From: Candidatus Gordonibacter avicola
GTDB lineage: Bacteria; Actinomycetota; Coriobacteriia; Coriobacteriales; Eggerthellaceae
DNA: 64,000 nt
Assembly: GCA_019113915.1 (NCBI GenBank)
Contig: DXGM01000012.1
Coordinates: 1-64,000, forward strand
Direction of reading: 5' to 3'
Positions 25,082 to 36,130 of this stretch are shown here, in pieces (positions within the stretch are counted from its first letter, which is position 1; the number at the start of each line of letters is the position of its first letter). Both the position numbers and the translations under genes were made by a program. The notes beneath the pieces were generated by a model. It saw nothing but the letters and a program-made list of their open reading frames with translations, was not told the origin of the DNA and searched no databases.

Positions 25082-25717
25082 ATGCAGTATGAACGCGTAA
25101 CGGTGGTCGACCATCCGATGGTGCAGCACAAGCTCTCGAAGCTGCGCAACAAGAACACGTCCTCCAAGGACTTCCGCGCCCTCGTGCGCGAGCTCGCCAT
25201 GTTCGAGGGCTACGAAGCCACGCGCGATTTGGCGCTGGAAGACGTCGAGGTGGAAACCCCCATCTGCACCGCCCAGTGCAAGCAGGTGGCGGGCAAGAAA
25301 ATGGTCATCGTCCCCATTCTGCGCGCTGGCCTCGGCATGGTGGAAGGCCTGCAAGAACTCATGCCGTCCACGTTCGTGGGGCACCTTGGCATGTACCGCG
25401 ACCCCGACACCCACGAGCCGCACGAGTACTACGCGAAACTGCCCGACAGCATCGCCCAGCGTGACGTGCTAGTGGTGGATCCCATGCTCGCCACCGGCGG
25501 CAGCGCCACCGCTGCCATCGCGTATCTGCGCAAGCAGGGCGTGAAGAACATCAAGCTGGTAGTGCTGGTGGCAGCCCCCGTGGGCATCGAGACCGTCCTC
25601 GCCGCCGACCCGGACGTGCAAATCTACACCTGCGCCATCGACGAGGGCCTAAACGACCACGCCTACATAGTCCCCGGTCTCGGCGACGCCGGCGACCGCA
25701 TTTTTGGCACGAAGTAG
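25082..25717 (+). CDS. upp: Uracil phosphoribosyltransferase
   Basis: A 211-residue type I phosphoribosyltransferase forming UMP from uracil and PRPP. It has [19 protein letters not shown] in the N-terminal half, the PRPP loop [21 protein letters not shown] (residues ~130-150), and the C-terminal uracil-binding [17 protein letters not shown]. Length is standard. It is the second gene of a probable glyA-upp operon. The ribosome-binding site is AAGGAAAGG. Confidence 0.97.
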   Translation: MQYERVTVVDHPMVQHKLSKLRNKNTSSKDFRALVRELAMFEGYEATRDLALEDVEVETPICTAQCKQVAGKKMVIVPILRAGLGMVEGLQELMPSTFVGHLGMYRDPDTHEPHEYYAKLPDSIAQRDVLVVDPMLATGGSATAAIAYLRKQGVKNIKLVVLVAAPVGIETVLAADPDVQIYTCAIDEGLNDHAYIVPGLGDAGDRIFGTK

Positions 25718-25723
25718 TTAGAT

Positions 25724-25855
25724 TGTCATCCTGAGCGAAGGCGGCAAAGCCGCCGTAGTCGAAGGATCCCGAGCGGCGCCAGCTGGAAGATCCCCTGCTA
25801 TCGCCAAACGGGATCCTTCGACTCCGCGCCAGAGGCGCTCCGCTCAGGATGACAA
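25724..25855. repeat. Dispersed GTCATCCTGAGCG palindromic repeat (copy C, complete)
   Basis: TTGTCATCCTGAGCGAAGGCGG at the left pairs with CGCTCCGCTCAGGATGACAA at the right, and GAAGGATCCCG pairs with CGGGATCCTTC inside. It sits 7 bp after the upp stop codon and may act as its terminator. The 388-bp gap to the deaminase gene otherwise holds only the hairpin at 25999. Confidence 0.85.
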
Positions 25856-25998
25856 GAAGGTCTACATCTTAGGTTGAACCCCCCCATGAGTGAGCAGTTT
25901 CATGAAGCGGGACGGAGAAGCGAACGGCGTTGACTGCGCAAAATAGTTTTCAACCACCTTGGAGGGGAGGGGTGTGGCGGTACTCACCAAGCGAGTTC

Positions 25999-26034
25999 CG
26001 CACGAGCCGAACAGCCCAGTGGGCTGTTCGTGCG
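25999..26034. other. Hairpin in the leader of the dCMP deaminase gene
   Basis: GAACAGCCC-AGT-GGGCTGTTC is a 9-bp perfect stem with a three-base loop, extended by CGCAC and GTGCG across a five-base bulge. It lies about 70 bp before the start codon, so it could be a transcribed regulatory structure. No riboswitch class was recognised. Confidence 0.45.
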
Positions 26035-26105
26035 AGCTCAGGACTGTTTGAGCGACTGAGTGCTGCCGAGCCCTTCCCCGGACAAGCAGGTAGAAAAGAG
26101 ACAAC

Positions 26106-26564
26106 ATGGAACCAATTGATCATCGCCCCAGCTGGGACGAATACTTCATGAAACTAGCGAACGAAGTCGCTACGCGTACCACGTGTTTGCGCCGTGGGGT
26201 AGGGGCCGTCATCGTGAAGGATCGCCGCATCCTGGCCACGGGCTACAACGGTGTTCCCACGGGCATGCGCCACTGCGCCGAGACGGGGTGTCTGCGCCAG
26301 CAGCTGGGTGTCCCCAGTGGCCAGCGCCACGAAATCTGCCGCGGTTTGCACGCCGAGCAGAACGCCATCATTCAGGCCGCCCGCTACGGCATCAACATCA
26401 CGGGAGCGTCCATCTACGTAAACACGCAGCCCTGCGTCGTGTGCGCCAAGATGCTCATCAACGCCGGCATCGAGGAAATCATCTACCAGAACCCGTATCC
26501 CGACGAGCTGGCCATGTCCATGCTCGAAGAGGCGGGCATGAAACTGCGGGTCTTCGAAGGCTAG
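26106..26564 (+). CDS. comEB: dCMP deaminase / ComE operon protein 2-like cytidine deaminase
   Basis: A 152-residue zinc deaminase. Zinc and proton-transfer residues are in LHAEQNAII (His-Ala-Glu, residues ~77-79) and QPCVVCAKM (Cys-x2-Cys, ~102-105). The N-terminal [31 protein letters not shown] is the dCMP deaminase/ComEB form. It should convert dCMP to dUMP for thymidylate synthesis. It is monocistronic, with no competence genes nearby. Length is normal. Confidence 0.93.
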   Translation: MEPIDHRPSWDEYFMKLANEVATRTTCLRRGVGAVIVKDRRILATGYNGVPTGMRHCAETGCLRQQLGVPSGQRHEICRGLHAEQNAIIQAARYGINITGASIYVNTQPCVVCAKMLINAGIEEIIYQNPYPDELAMSMLEEAGMKLRVFEG

Positions 26565-26794
26565 CACAGGCGCGCGCCGCGGCCACCGCGCTGCACGCGC
26601 GCCCACCAGCGCACGACCGTTCACCGCCCCAGCATGCCTCTGATATGGGATAACAGCGCTAGCAATTCACGCCCCGCCAATCCCGCAGGGAATATACGGT
26701 TTGACACACCGTAGCGTGCAGATTATTCAGTTTTCTGCCGCTTTTAACCATCCACTCACCCGAAAAATGAAAGATTTTGTTATCTTCTCGTAAG

Positions 26795-26822
26795 TTAACT
26801 AAGAACTTGCCGTTATTATACG
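26795..26822 (+). promoter_or_regulatory. Candidate promoter of the ATP synthase operon
   Basis: TTAACT (26795-26800) and TATACG (26817-26822) are 16 bp apart in the AT-rich end of the 270-bp gap before the first operon gene. This is the only promoter-like pair near the operon start. The preceding stretch 26565-26790 shows no gene. Confidence 0.4.
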
Positions 26823-26837
26823 TACCGGTTTACTAGG

Positions 26838-27152
26838 GTGCGCGCAGAGCGCACGGATCGAAAGCGGGATATGGTACTGGCTATCGTTTTAGGGGCGCTT
26901 TCCGGAGTCGCGGGCGTGCTGCCGTTGTTTTTCGGATTGCGAATGACGAGGCGGGTGACCGACACCAGCAACTTGGGCCACGCAGGAGCTTTGATGCTTG
27001 GCGTGCTGTTGTCGTTCGCCGTCCTTTTCCTCGCAGCCATAGCCTGTGTCGTGCTCGCCCGTGAATCCGCGGTGCCCTTTGTCTTGGCGGAAGCGGCGGT
27101 GCTCGTTGCCTCCGCGATCGGCTACGGCGTGTATACGTTCGTGCGGAAGTAG
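26838..27152 (+). CDS. Small membrane protein in the AtpI position
   Basis: A 104-residue hydrophobic protein with three to four predicted helices and few charges apart from the N-terminal RAERTDRKRD. It opens the ATP synthase operon, 18 bp before atpB, the usual site of atpI, whose product helps assemble the c-ring or supply Mg2+. Sequence similarity to AtpI is not evident by eye, so the assignment rests on position, size and topology. The start is uncertain: GTG at 26838 or ATG at 26871, the latter with GGGA close upstream. Confidence 0.65.
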   Translation: MRAERTDRKRDMVLAIVLGALSGVAGVLPLFFGLRMTRRVTDTSNLGHAGALMLGVLLSFAVLFLAAIACVVLARESAVPFVLAEAAVLVASAIGYGVYTFVRK

Positions 27153-27170
27153 GATGGAAAGGTAAGACAC

Positions 27171-27956
27171 GTGAATCCTCTTGAAGAACTAGCGGCCGAG
27201 GTGCCCCATCTGCAGCATTCGTTCGACCCGGCCTTCGTGTTTGGCTCGGGCTCGTTCGGTATGACTCAGTACGTGTTGTGGATGATCATCTGCTTCGTCA
27301 TTACCCTTATTGTGGTTCTGACGGCGGGGAAGCGCCTGACGCTCATCCCGACGAGCAAGTTCACGAACATGGTCGAGTACGGCTACGAGTTCGTGAAGAA
27401 GGACATGGGCGAAAGCGCCATCGGCCACGGCTATCGCAAGCATCTGCCGTTTTTGGCCACGCTCTTCTTCTTTATCCTTATTAGTAACTTTGTAGGGCTG
27501 ATCCCCGGTTGCAAGACACCGACGGGCTCCATCTCCATCACCTGGGCGCTCGCTGGCATTTCGTTTGTGTACTTCATCTTCTGGGGCATCAAGGCCAAGG
27601 GCCTCGGTGGCTACCTGAAGTCGTTCGCTCCTGCGGGTCTACCCGTGGTCATGGTGCCCATCGTGTGGTTCCTCGAGCTGTTCTCCACGGTGCTGCGTGT
27701 GCTCACGCTGGCCGTTCGACTTTATGGCAACATGTTCGCTGGCCACATGGTGCTGGGCATCTTCGCCTTGCTCACCAGCGTGTTCATTGGCTCCGCTATC
27801 CAGGGCGCGGGCATTGGTACCGGCGCTATCTCCATCGCGTGGATGCTGTTTCTGTTCGTCATGTACGCGCTTGAGGTGCTGGTTGCCTTCCTGCAGGCTT
27901 ACGTGTTCACCATCTTAAGCGCGGTGTACATCGGCCTGGCTACGTCCGACCACTAA
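27171..27956 (+). CDS. atpB: ATP synthase Fo subunit a
   Basis: A 261-residue integral membrane subunit that forms the proton half-channels of Fo. The essential Arg is present in LTLAVRLYGNMFAGHMVLGIF, the conserved helix facing the c-ring, and ALEVLVAFLQAYVFTILSAVYIGLA forms the last helix. It uses a GTG start at 27171. It is the first recognised subunit gene of the operon. Confidence 0.96.
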   Translation: MNPLEELAAEVPHLQHSFDPAFVFGSGSFGMTQYVLWMIICFVITLIVVLTAGKRLTLIPTSKFTNMVEYGYEFVKKDMGESAIGHGYRKHLPFLATLFFFILISNFVGLIPGCKTPTGSISITWALAGISFVYFIFWGIKAKGLGGYLKSFAPAGLPVVMVPIVWFLELFSTVLRVLTLAVRLYGNMFAGHMVLGIFALLTSVFIGSAIQGAGIGTGAISIAWMLFLFVMYALEVLVAFLQAYVFTILSAVYIGLATSDH

Positions 27957-28100
27957 GATTCACCCCGCCGCCGAGCGTTTGGGCGGCCGCGCGCACGCTG
28001 CGCACCCCTTTGGTTCTAACCGGCTTCCACGGCCGGTTGACATACACAGTTGTTAGTAGTTATCCGGGGTTGGCTCGGAAACGACAAAAGGAGGAAAATC

Positions 28101-28322
28101 GTGGGAGAAATTACGATCGCGCTTGCGGCCTTGAAACTCGTGGGCTACGGCCTGTCGACCATCGGCCCCGGCCTGGGCATTGGCATCGCCTGCTACGGCT
28201 GCTGCGTCGCTACCGCTCGCCAGCCCGAACTGCAGGGTCGTCTGTTCACGAACTTCATCATTGGTGCTGCTCTTGCTGAGGCTCTCGGCCTCATCGGCTT
28301 CGTTCTTACCTTCATCGTGTAA
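28101..28322 (+). CDS. atpE: ATP synthase Fo subunit c
   Basis: A 73-residue hairpin subunit of the rotor ring. The ion-binding acidic residue is Glu60 in GAALAEALGLIGFV, and the polar loop is ARQPELQGR. The residue after Glu60 is Ala, and helix 1 has no Gln at the usual position. The Na+-binding side chains of sodium-driven rings are therefore absent and proton coupling is expected. Helix 1 reads GPGLGIGIACYGCC, with three cysteines (31, 34, 35) where a glycine-packing motif is normal. The GTG at 28101 follows AAAGGAGG; an in-frame upstream extension to 28050 is not supported. Confidence 0.95.
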   Translation: MGEITIALAALKLVGYGLSTIGPGLGIGIACYGCCVATARQPELQGRLFTNFIIGAALAEALGLIGFVLTFIV

Positions 28323-28374
28323 CTCAAGCCTTATTCGGATACAGTGCCGTTAAAGGCTTAAAGGAGGTACGAAC

Positions 28375-28995
28375 GTGAAATTTGAAGCGAAAAAAGCATC
28401 GATGCGCATGGGGGTTGCCGCTCTTGCTGGCACCACTATGACGTGTGCTTTTCCCGCGCTCGCGTTCGCCAGTGAAGGAGAGGCGACGGGTGGCATCTCA
28501 GCGATTCTGCCCGACATGGCGGAGTTCATCCCCATGCTCGTCATCTTCATCTTGCTGTGGATCGTCCTCGCGAAGTTTGGCTGGCCGAAGTTCGAGGCCA
28601 TGCTGGACAAGCGTGAGCAGACCATCAAGGATTCCCTTGAGAAGTCCGAGGCGGCCCGCATTGAGAGCGAGCGCGTGCTCGAAGAGTACAAGCGTCAGCT
28701 GGAAGACGCGAAGTCCCAGGCTGCAAGCATTGTCGCCGATGCCAAGAGGACGGGCGAGGCTGTGAAAGCAGACCTCACCGAAAAGGCTCAGACCGAAGCT
28801 GCCGGTATGATCGAGAAGGCCCGCGCGGCCATCGAGACCGAGAAGAAGGCCGCTATCGCTGAACTCCAGGGTTCTGTGGCTGACGCGTCCATCGCCGTGG
28901 CGTCTCGCCTGATCGGCGAGGATCTGAACGACGATGAACATCGCAAGATCATCGAGCGTTACGTGAACGAGGCAGGTAGTTTCAATGCCAACTAA
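28375..28995 (+). CDS. atpF: ATP synthase Fo subunit b
   Basis: A 206-residue peripheral-stalk subunit. One membrane helix (FIPMLVIFILLWIVLAKFGWPKFE, ~60-80) is followed by a long charged coiled coil. The ~50 residues before that helix include a positively charged start, a hydrophobic run and an ALAFAS segment that looks like a cleavable signal peptide. This is longer than the usual b subunit N-terminus. The GTG at 28375 follows AAAGGAGG. The gene end overlaps atpH by 11 bp. Confidence 0.94.
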   Translation: MKFEAKKASMRMGVAALAGTTMTCAFPALAFASEGEATGGISAILPDMAEFIPMLVIFILLWIVLAKFGWPKFEAMLDKREQTIKDSLEKSEAARIESERVLEEYKRQLEDAKSQAASIVADAKRTGEAVKADLTEKAQTEAAGMIEKARAAIETEKKAAIAELQGSVADASIAVASRLIGEDLNDDEHRKIIERYVNEAGSFNAN

Positions 28996-29563
28996 CCGCC
29001 ACGTCGTCAAAGAGAAAGTCGCCACGTACGCAGCTGTCCTTCTGGACGGTGCCTACGAGGCGGGCGGCCAAGGGGTCGTGCTTGAGGTGCGTGATCAGCT
29101 GGAGCGTATCCTGCGCATCACGCGTTCGAACATGGATCTCTCCGGCGCGCTGGAGGACAGCTCCTACACGCCCGAGCAGCGAGAGACTCTCGCACGCGGC
29201 GTGTTCGCGGCATGCAACCCGATTCTCGTCGACGTGCTGGCTGTCATGGCCGAGCGCGGTGACATGGCGCTGCTGACGCGCGTGTGGGAAAGCTACAACG
29301 ACCAACTCGAGCGCAAACTCAACGTGAGCGTGGTCGACGTCACAACGGTGGTGGAGCTCGACGACCACCTGCGCGACCTTATTGTCAAAAAGGCCGAAGC
29401 CGACTTGGGCACGAGCGTGGTGCTGCGCGAGCGCATCGACAAGTCCCTGTTGGGCGGCATACGTATGAGTGCGAACGGAAAGCGCATCGACGCAAGCGTT
29501 CTCACGCAACTGGAAAGCGCTCGCAACGTGCTCAAACTATCAACAGATGGAGGTGAATGCTAG
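28985..29563 (+). CDS. atpH: ATP synthase F1 subunit delta
   Basis: A 192-residue OSCP/delta subunit that links the stator stalk to F1. The N-terminal helical domain is followed by the conserved C-terminal segment [61 protein letters not shown], typical of the family. It overlaps atpF by 11 bp, and its stop codon adjoins the start of atpA. Confidence 0.93.
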   Translation: MPTNRHVVKEKVATYAAVLLDGAYEAGGQGVVLEVRDQLERILRITRSNMDLSGALEDSSYTPEQRETLARGVFAACNPILVDVLAVMAERGDMALLTRVWESYNDQLERKLNVSVVDVTTVVELDDHLRDLIVKKAEADLGTSVVLRERIDKSLLGGIRMSANGKRIDASVLTQLESARNVLKLSTDGGEC

Positions 29564-31128
29564 TGACTGAAATCACCGCACAGTCTATTGACGATGCACT
29601 GCGCAAGCAGCTCGACGCGCTGAACACGAGTGTCGAATCCCGCGAGGTGGGCACCGTTATCCAGATCGGCGACGGTATTGCCCGTATCGACGGCCTGAAA
29701 GACGCGATGGCCGGCGAACTTCTTGAGTTCGTGGGTCAGAGCGGCCGCACGGTCTACGGTTTGGCCCAGAACCTCGAAGAGGACGAAGTGGGCGCCGTGC
29801 TTCTCGGTGACGTCACCGCAATCAAGGAGAACGACCAGGTCCGTACCACGGGCCGCATCGTGGAGGTGCCCTCGGGCCGCGAAATGCTCGGCCGCGTGGT
29901 GAACCCGCTCGGCATGCCTATCGACGGCAAGGGCCCCATCAAGGCTGAGGGCACGCGCCCCGTGGAGTTCAAGGCTCCGGGCGTTATTGCTCGTAAGCCC
30001 GTGCACGAGCCCATGCAGACGGGTATCCTGGCTATCGACTCGATGATTCCTATCGGCCGTGGTCAGCGTGAGCTTATCATTGGCGACCGCCAGACCGGTA
30101 AAACCGCCATTGCGGTTGATGCTATCATCAACCAAAAGGGCAAGGACATGATCTGCATCTACGTGGCTATCGGCCAGAAGGCCTCCACGGTTGCAGGCAT
30201 CGTTGAAACCCTCGAGCGCTATGGCGCCATGGACTACACCATTGTTGTGGCTGCCTCCGCGTCCGACTCGGCGCCGCTGCAGTACATCGCTCCTATGGCG
30301 GGTGCCGCTATCGGCGAGTTCTTCATGTACAACGGCGAAGACGGCAAGCCGGCCAACGCCGACAACCCGGGCCGCCACGTGCTCTGCATCTACGACGACC
30401 TGTCCAAGCAGGCTGTGGCTTACCGCCAGATGTCGCTGACGTTGCGTCGTCCTCCGGGACGCGAGGCGTACCCGGGCGACGTGTTCTACCTGCACTCCCG
30501 TCTGCTGGAGCGCGCGGTGAAGATGAACGACGAGAACGGTGCTGGTTCGCTCACGGCTCTGCCCGTCATTGAGACGCAGGCAGGCGACGTGTCCGCCTAC
30601 ATCCCGACGAACGTTATCTCCATCACCGACGGTCAGATATTCCTGCAGACCGACCTGTTCTTCCAGGGTCAGCGCCCCGCTGTCGACGTCGGCATTTCCG
30701 TGTCGCGCGTTGGTGGTTCCGCGCAGATCAAGGCCATGAAGCAGGTTGCTGGCTCGCTGCGTCTGGACCTGGCTTCCTACCGCGAGTTGCAGGCCTTCAC
30801 GCAGTTCGGTAGCGACCTGGACAAGGCTACGCAGGATCAGCTGAACCGCGGTGCTCACATGACCGAGCTTCTGAAGCAGGGCCGCTACAACCCGATGCCC
30901 GTCGAGGAGCAGGCTGTCGCCATTTACGCCGGCGGCCATGGCTACCTGGATGATATTCCGGTGGGCGACGTGGTTCGCTTCCGCACGGAGCTGCTCGATT
31001 ACATCCGCGCTTCCAAGCCGGAGATCTTCGAGAACATCGTGAAGGAGCAGAAGTTTACCGACGCGATCGAAACGGAGCTGAACGCCGCTATTGAGGCCTT
31101 CAAGCTGCAGTTTTCGGCTACGGCTTAA
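29563..31128 (+). CDS. atpA: ATP synthase F1 subunit alpha
   Basis: A 521-residue non-catalytic nucleotide-binding subunit of the F1 hexamer. Walker A is [10 protein letters not shown], and the Walker B region is [17 protein letters not shown]. The beta-barrel N-domain ([17 protein letters not shown]) and the C-terminal helical domain are complete. GTG at 29563 is preferred over ATG at 29557 because GGAGG at 29549-29553 is nine bases from the GTG but only three from the ATG. The GTG shares its first base with the atpH stop. Confidence 0.96.
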   Translation: MTEITAQSIDDALRKQLDALNTSVESREVGTVIQIGDGIARIDGLKDAMAGELLEFVGQSGRTVYGLAQNLEEDEVGAVLLGDVTAIKENDQVRTTGRIVEVPSGREMLGRVVNPLGMPIDGKGPIKAEGTRPVEFKAPGVIARKPVHEPMQTGILAIDSMIPIGRGQRELIIGDRQTGKTAIAVDAIINQKGKDMICIYVAIGQKASTVAGIVETLERYGAMDYTIVVAASASDSAPLQYIAPMAGAAIGEFFMYNGEDGKPANADNPGRHVLCIYDDLSKQAVAYRQMSLTLRRPPGREAYPGDVFYLHSRLLERAVKMNDENGAGSLTALPVIETQAGDVSAYIPTNVISITDGQIFLQTDLFFQGQRPAVDVGISVSRVGGSAQIKAMKQVAGSLRLDLASYRELQAFTQFGSDLDKATQDQLNRGAHMTELLKQGRYNPMPVEEQAVAIYAGGHGYLDDIPVGDVVRFRTELLDYIRASKPEIFENIVKEQKFTDAIETELNAAIEAFKLQFSATA

Positions 31129-31141
31129 AGGTAGGTAGACT

Positions 31142-32050
31142 ATGCCCAACCTTCACGACATAGAACGGCGCATCAACTCCGTCACCTCGACGAAGCAGAT
31201 CACGCGCACCATGGAGATGGTTGCCGCCGCCAAGATCCGTCGCGCTACCGAGCGCGTGGAGGACGCGACGCCGTACTCCGACTCCATGATGGAGATGCTG
31301 GCGAACGTCGCCGAACGCGTGGGCGGGGCTGAGAACGCGCTTCTGAGCAAGCACGACGAGATTAAGAATGTGCTTGTGGTGGTTGTCGTGTCGGACCGAG
31401 GGCTCGCGGGTGGCTTCAACAGCAACGTGCTGCGTCACGCCGAGCACCTGATGAAAGAAAAGAAAGCCGCAGGCGCCGATGTGCACATTGTCGCCTGCGG
31501 TAAGAAGGCCTGCGGCTACTTCAGCTATCGCAAGATTGCACCGGTGCTGGAGTTCAAAGACCTCTCTGCCGATCCTACGGTGGATGAGGCAGCCGCCATT
31601 GCGGCCTATGCCATCGACGGCTACGAGAAGGGCGAACTCGACGAGGTAATCGTCGTGTACAACCACGCCAAGAACGCAGCCGAACAGACGCTGCGCGAGG
31701 AACTGGTACTGCCTGTTGACACCACAACGCTGCTCGAGGAATCGGGTGCCCAGGATGCTGACAAGGAAGCCGAGTCCTCTGCGCTTTCGGGTGACGTGGT
31801 GTTCGAGCCCGATGCGGCGGGTGTGCTCGACCGGCTTCTGCCGGCCTACGTGCGCACGACGCTGTATCACGCGCTCATCGACTCGGCGGCTGCCGAGCAG
31901 GCCGCACGCCGCAGCGCCATGAAGTCGGCGACCGACAACGCCAACGAAATGGTCGAAACGCTGACCAGACTGTATAACCGTGTACGCCAGGGTGCCATCA
32001 CGACCGAGATTTCCGAGATCGTCGGCGGCGCTTCGGCATTGGAGGATTAA
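31142..32050 (+). CDS. atpG: ATP synthase F1 subunit gamma
   Basis: A 302-residue central rotor shaft subunit. The N-terminal coiled-coil helix DIERRINSVTSTKQITRTMEMVAAAKIRRA and the C-terminal helix AEQAARRSAMKSATDNANEMVETLTRLYNRVRQGAITTEISEIVGGASAL are both well conserved. SDRGLAGGFNSNV marks the Rossmann-like domain. The gene lies 13 bp after atpA and abuts atpD. Confidence 0.96.
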   Translation: MPNLHDIERRINSVTSTKQITRTMEMVAAAKIRRATERVEDATPYSDSMMEMLANVAERVGGAENALLSKHDEIKNVLVVVVVSDRGLAGGFNSNVLRHAEHLMKEKKAAGADVHIVACGKKACGYFSYRKIAPVLEFKDLSADPTVDEAAAIAAYAIDGYEKGELDEVIVVYNHAKNAAEQTLREELVLPVDTTTLLEESGAQDADKEAESSALSGDVVFEPDAAGVLDRLLPAYVRTTLYHALIDSAAAEQAARRSAMKSATDNANEMVETLTRLYNRVRQGAITTEISEIVGGASALED

Positions 32051-33486
<1,436 letters not shown>

Positions 33487-33487
<1 letters not shown>

Positions 33488-33894
33488 TGGCCGGGCTCGT
33501 GTGCGACATCGTGACGCCTGCGGCGAAGCTGTACTCCGACGACGCGTATATGGTGGTCGTGCCGGGCGTCGAGGGCGAGATGGGCTTTTTGCAGGGCCAC
33601 GTGCCGCTGGTATCGGTGCTGGCCGACGGCGTTGCGCGCGTCCAGAACCAGAAGGACGGCGAAATCAAGCGTTTCGCCTTGCAGGGCGGCTATGTAGAAG
33701 TGACGGGCGAAAAGGTTATCATCCTGGCCGACCGCGCACTTCCGGCATCAGATATTGATGCCGCTGCCGTTCGCGACCAGCTGGCCGGCCTTGAGGCCGA
33801 CCTGGCATCGAAGTCGGAGGAAGAGGCCGCCAAGACCACACTTCCCGCCGACGTCGAATGGTGCAAGGTTCAACTGCGAGCCGTAGAGGCATAA
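33487..33894 (+). CDS. atpC: ATP synthase F1 subunit epsilon
   Basis: A 135-residue rotor subunit. The N-terminal beta-sandwich is recognised from LVCDIVTPAAKLYSDDAYMVVVPGVEGEMGFLQGHVPLVSVLADGVARV, and the helical C-terminus (residues ~90-125) can inhibit ATP hydrolysis. It is the last operon gene, followed by a strong terminator at 33921. Confidence 0.94.
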
Positions 33895-33920
33895 CACCGC
33901 CACCACTCGCAAGCAATCCA

Positions 33921-33946
33921 AAAAGCCCCCGCAAGGGGGCTTTTTT
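33921..33946 (+). terminator. Rho-independent terminator of the ATP synthase operon
   Basis: AAAAGCCCCC-GCAA-GGGGGCTTTTTT forms a stem of about 9 bp with a GCAA tetraloop and six Ts. Confidence 0.95.
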
Positions 33947-33977
33947 GTGGGCGTTGTTGCTGCACTCCCGCCTTGCA

Positions 33978-34339
33978 AAAGTGTGACGCGCTTACGCGCT
34001 ACCAAATACAAGTGTGACGCGCTGTCGCGCTACCTAATACGCTACGAGGCAACCACTATTTCTCGCATTATGACGCAGACTGACTGACTTGAAGACGTTG
34101 ACGTGCGACTAGAATAACCCTCGTAGGGACGCTCTCCAGAGCGTCCGCTCCGCCGTTAGGCGGAGAACCCAATCATGACCTGCGTTTTCGCGCTTCGCGC
34201 GAACGGCGCTCTGGAGAACGCCGCTACGGAGGTTATGCCTCTTGTAAGACCTCGCCTTCAAGTCAGTCAGCCCGCGTCGTAAGGCAAGGAATGTGGGAAA
34301 CTCGTGGCGTACTAGCTAGCGCGAAGCGCGTCACACTTT
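33978..34339. repeat. Complete nested-palindrome element of about 360 bp (copy 4)
   Basis: Left outer arm AAAGTGTGACGCGCTTACGC is repeated once, as AAGTGTGACGCGCTGTCGCG (34010-34029). The right outer arm is AGCGCGAAGCGCGTCACACT. Between them are the same nested arms as in copy 2 (GACGCAGACTGACTGACTTG with CAAGTCAGTCAGCCCGCGTC; GTAGGGACGCTCTCCAGAGC with GCTCTGGAGAACGCCGCTAC) and the central TTCGCGCTTCGCGCGAA hairpin. It fills most of the 510-bp gap between atpC and the LuxR gene. No gene was seen in it. Confidence 0.85.
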
Positions 34340-34404
34340 CTTGAAGCGGGAGGGGGCTTCTGATACAGCCTCCAACGGACAACCAAGCGGGGTAGAGACG
34401 TTGG

Positions 34405-35928
34405 TTACGCCCTCTTCTCTGTGTGGGTTGCTTCGTCGGGGGTGGCGGCTTCTATGGCGTCGAGGAGTTCTTCTCGGGAGCCGATGCCCATTTTGCGGTA
34501 GATATTGTAGGTGTGGGTCTTCACGGTGTGACCGGAGATGCACAGTTTGTTTTGGATGTGTTCGATGCCGCGGCCTTTCGCCAGCAGGAAGAATACCTCG
34601 GTTTCGCGGACGGACAGCCCGGCGTCGCGCGCCACGGCGGCGCAGCGGGCCTTCCAGTGGCCCTCGTGCGGCTCTTCCGACTCAGGTTCGCTCTGCTCCT
34701 CCACGACGGGCTCGCGGGTGGGGGCGAACGTGATGAAGGCAGCCAGCAGCACCACGAGCGCCAGCGCCACGGCCGAAAGCACACCGTAGTCGAGCGCTCC
34801 CGTGGCTGACGGCAGAAGCCCCAGACCAAAGCCCACTGCCATGCCGCCGCTGAGCGCGCTTTGGCTCATACCCACCACATACAGAGGCGAGGCGCCACGC
34901 GAGCGCGCGGTCTGCACCTCAAACGCCACGCTCACGGCCACCAAGAACACGTAGCTCGCAAGCAGAAGCAGGTTGCTGAGCGCATACACCGGGCCCGTGA
35001 ACAGCGCCATCGTCACGAGCGACACCACCAAAAAGGGGAACAGCATGCGCAGCACGTCAATCTGGCGCATGCGATCGGCGAAGCGGCGCATGAACGCCCA
35101 GGCTGCTGCGCCTCCTATCAAGATGAACGCCGCAATACCCGCGAACAATAGCGTGCCGCCGGCAATCTGTGTGATGGAGCCCGCACCCAGGCCAAACACG
35201 ATGCCATACACCACATAGATGACACCAAACGACCAGGACAGCCCCGCGTTACGCTTCGATGTGGCATAGGGAATGCCTTCAATGGGCACTTCGCCCCGTT
35301 CGCCTTCTTCGCCTTCACTCTCGCTCCGGCGCGACTCGGCCACCACCACATACAGCACACCCAAGCTCGCAAGCGCACACAGCGACAAGAAACCCGTGCC
35401 ATACAGCGACGGGAGCAAGTTCACAATAAGGTAAATGAGGCCGCCGCATCCCGCCGACAGCGCCATGGAGCGCGCCGCCGCCGCTTCGTCCAAGCGCGCA
35501 ACCACGGGCAGCCACAGAAACAAAAGACAACACAGCCCCACACCCGACACGGCCCACACTGCGATATCAAACACAGCGGGCAGCGGCTGCCCGAGCGCCA
35601 CATACATCGCTGGCGACGCGCTCGCAATAACCGCAAACACCACCACCAGCACACCCATAACGCGTTTGGTACGCCGACCCGTTACGCCATCGGCTGTTCG
35701 TGCGAGCCACGCGGCCGCTGCACCAAAGCCAATAAAAAACGCGATGCGCAACACCAAGTGATACGCTAGCCGCTCGATGTCGGCATCCAAAAAGGCATTT
35801 CGCATGAGCATGGCGAAGAAGCATGCCCAAAACAAAGAAAAGCCACCAACGAGAACCAACGTGGTGGTAGAAAGATAAGAAACAGGCTCCTGATCTGGTG
35901 CTTTATCAGCACTCAACCTTTTTTCCAT
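34405..35928 (-). CDS. Membrane-embedded LuxR-type transcriptional regulator
   Basis: A 507-residue one-component regulator. About 12 hydrophobic helices span residues ~20-420, resembling an MFS-like sensor. A cytoplasmic C-terminal LuxR/FixJ helix-turn-helix then follows, LSVRETEVFFLLAKGRGIEHIQNKLCISGHTVKTHTYNIYRKMGIGSREELLDAI. This architecture is abundant in Eggerthellaceae, next to reductases of dietary or host compounds. The ATG at 35928 follows GGAG; the frame is open to 36150. It is transcribed divergently from the molybdoenzyme gene with a 202-bp gap containing an inverted repeat, so it likely controls that operon. Confidence 0.88.
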   Translation of the reverse strand: MEKRLSADKAPDQEPVSYLSTTTLVLVGGFSLFWACFFAMLMRNAFLDADIERLAYHLVLRIAFFIGFGAAAAWLARTADGVTGRRTKRVMGVLVVVFAVIASASPAMYVALGQPLPAVFDIAVWAVSGVGLCCLLFLWLPVVARLDEAAAARSMALSAGCGGLIYLIVNLLPSLYGTGFLSLCALASLGVLYVVVAESRRSESEGEEGERGEVPIEGIPYATSKRNAGLSWSFGVIYVVYGIVFGLGAGSITQIAGGTLLFAGIAAFILIGGAAAWAFMRRFADRMRQIDVLRMLFPFLVVSLVTMALFTGPVYALSNLLLLASYVFLVAVSVAFEVQTARSRGASPLYVVGMSQSALSGGMAVGFGLGLLPSATGALDYGVLSAVALALVVLLAAFITFAPTREPVVEEQSEPESEEPHEGHWKARCAAVARDAGLSVRETEVFFLLAKGRGIEHIQNKLCISGHTVKTHTYNIYRKMGIGSREELLDAIEAATPDEATHTEKRA

Positions 35929-36002
35929 AGTGTACTCCGCATCCCCCTCGTGCGTTGCGCCGATGCTTCGCCAGATAAACCAGACGAAACGGCGATGGTG
36001 CC

Positions 36003-36028
36003 CATGATACGCGGTCGATAGTATCGTG
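36003..36028. promoter_or_regulatory. Inverted repeat in the LuxR-molybdoenzyme intergenic region
   Basis: CATGATAC (36003-36010) and GTATCGTG (36021-36028) are inverted copies with one mismatch and a 10-bp spacer. The location between divergent genes makes this a candidate LuxR operator. Confidence 0.4.
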
Positions 36029-36130
36029 GCAAGAAAACGCAACGGGTGCAAGAAACCCGTGAGGCCCAGCAAACGGGCTGCACGGCTGCACATCGGGGCG
36101 TCGGACGAGAAGGAACAAGGAGGCTTGAGC

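Noticed and set aside
25930-26151. 73-residue plus-strand frame before the dCMP deaminase
   Set aside because: Overlaps the supported deaminase start, crosses a hairpin and has no recognisable content.
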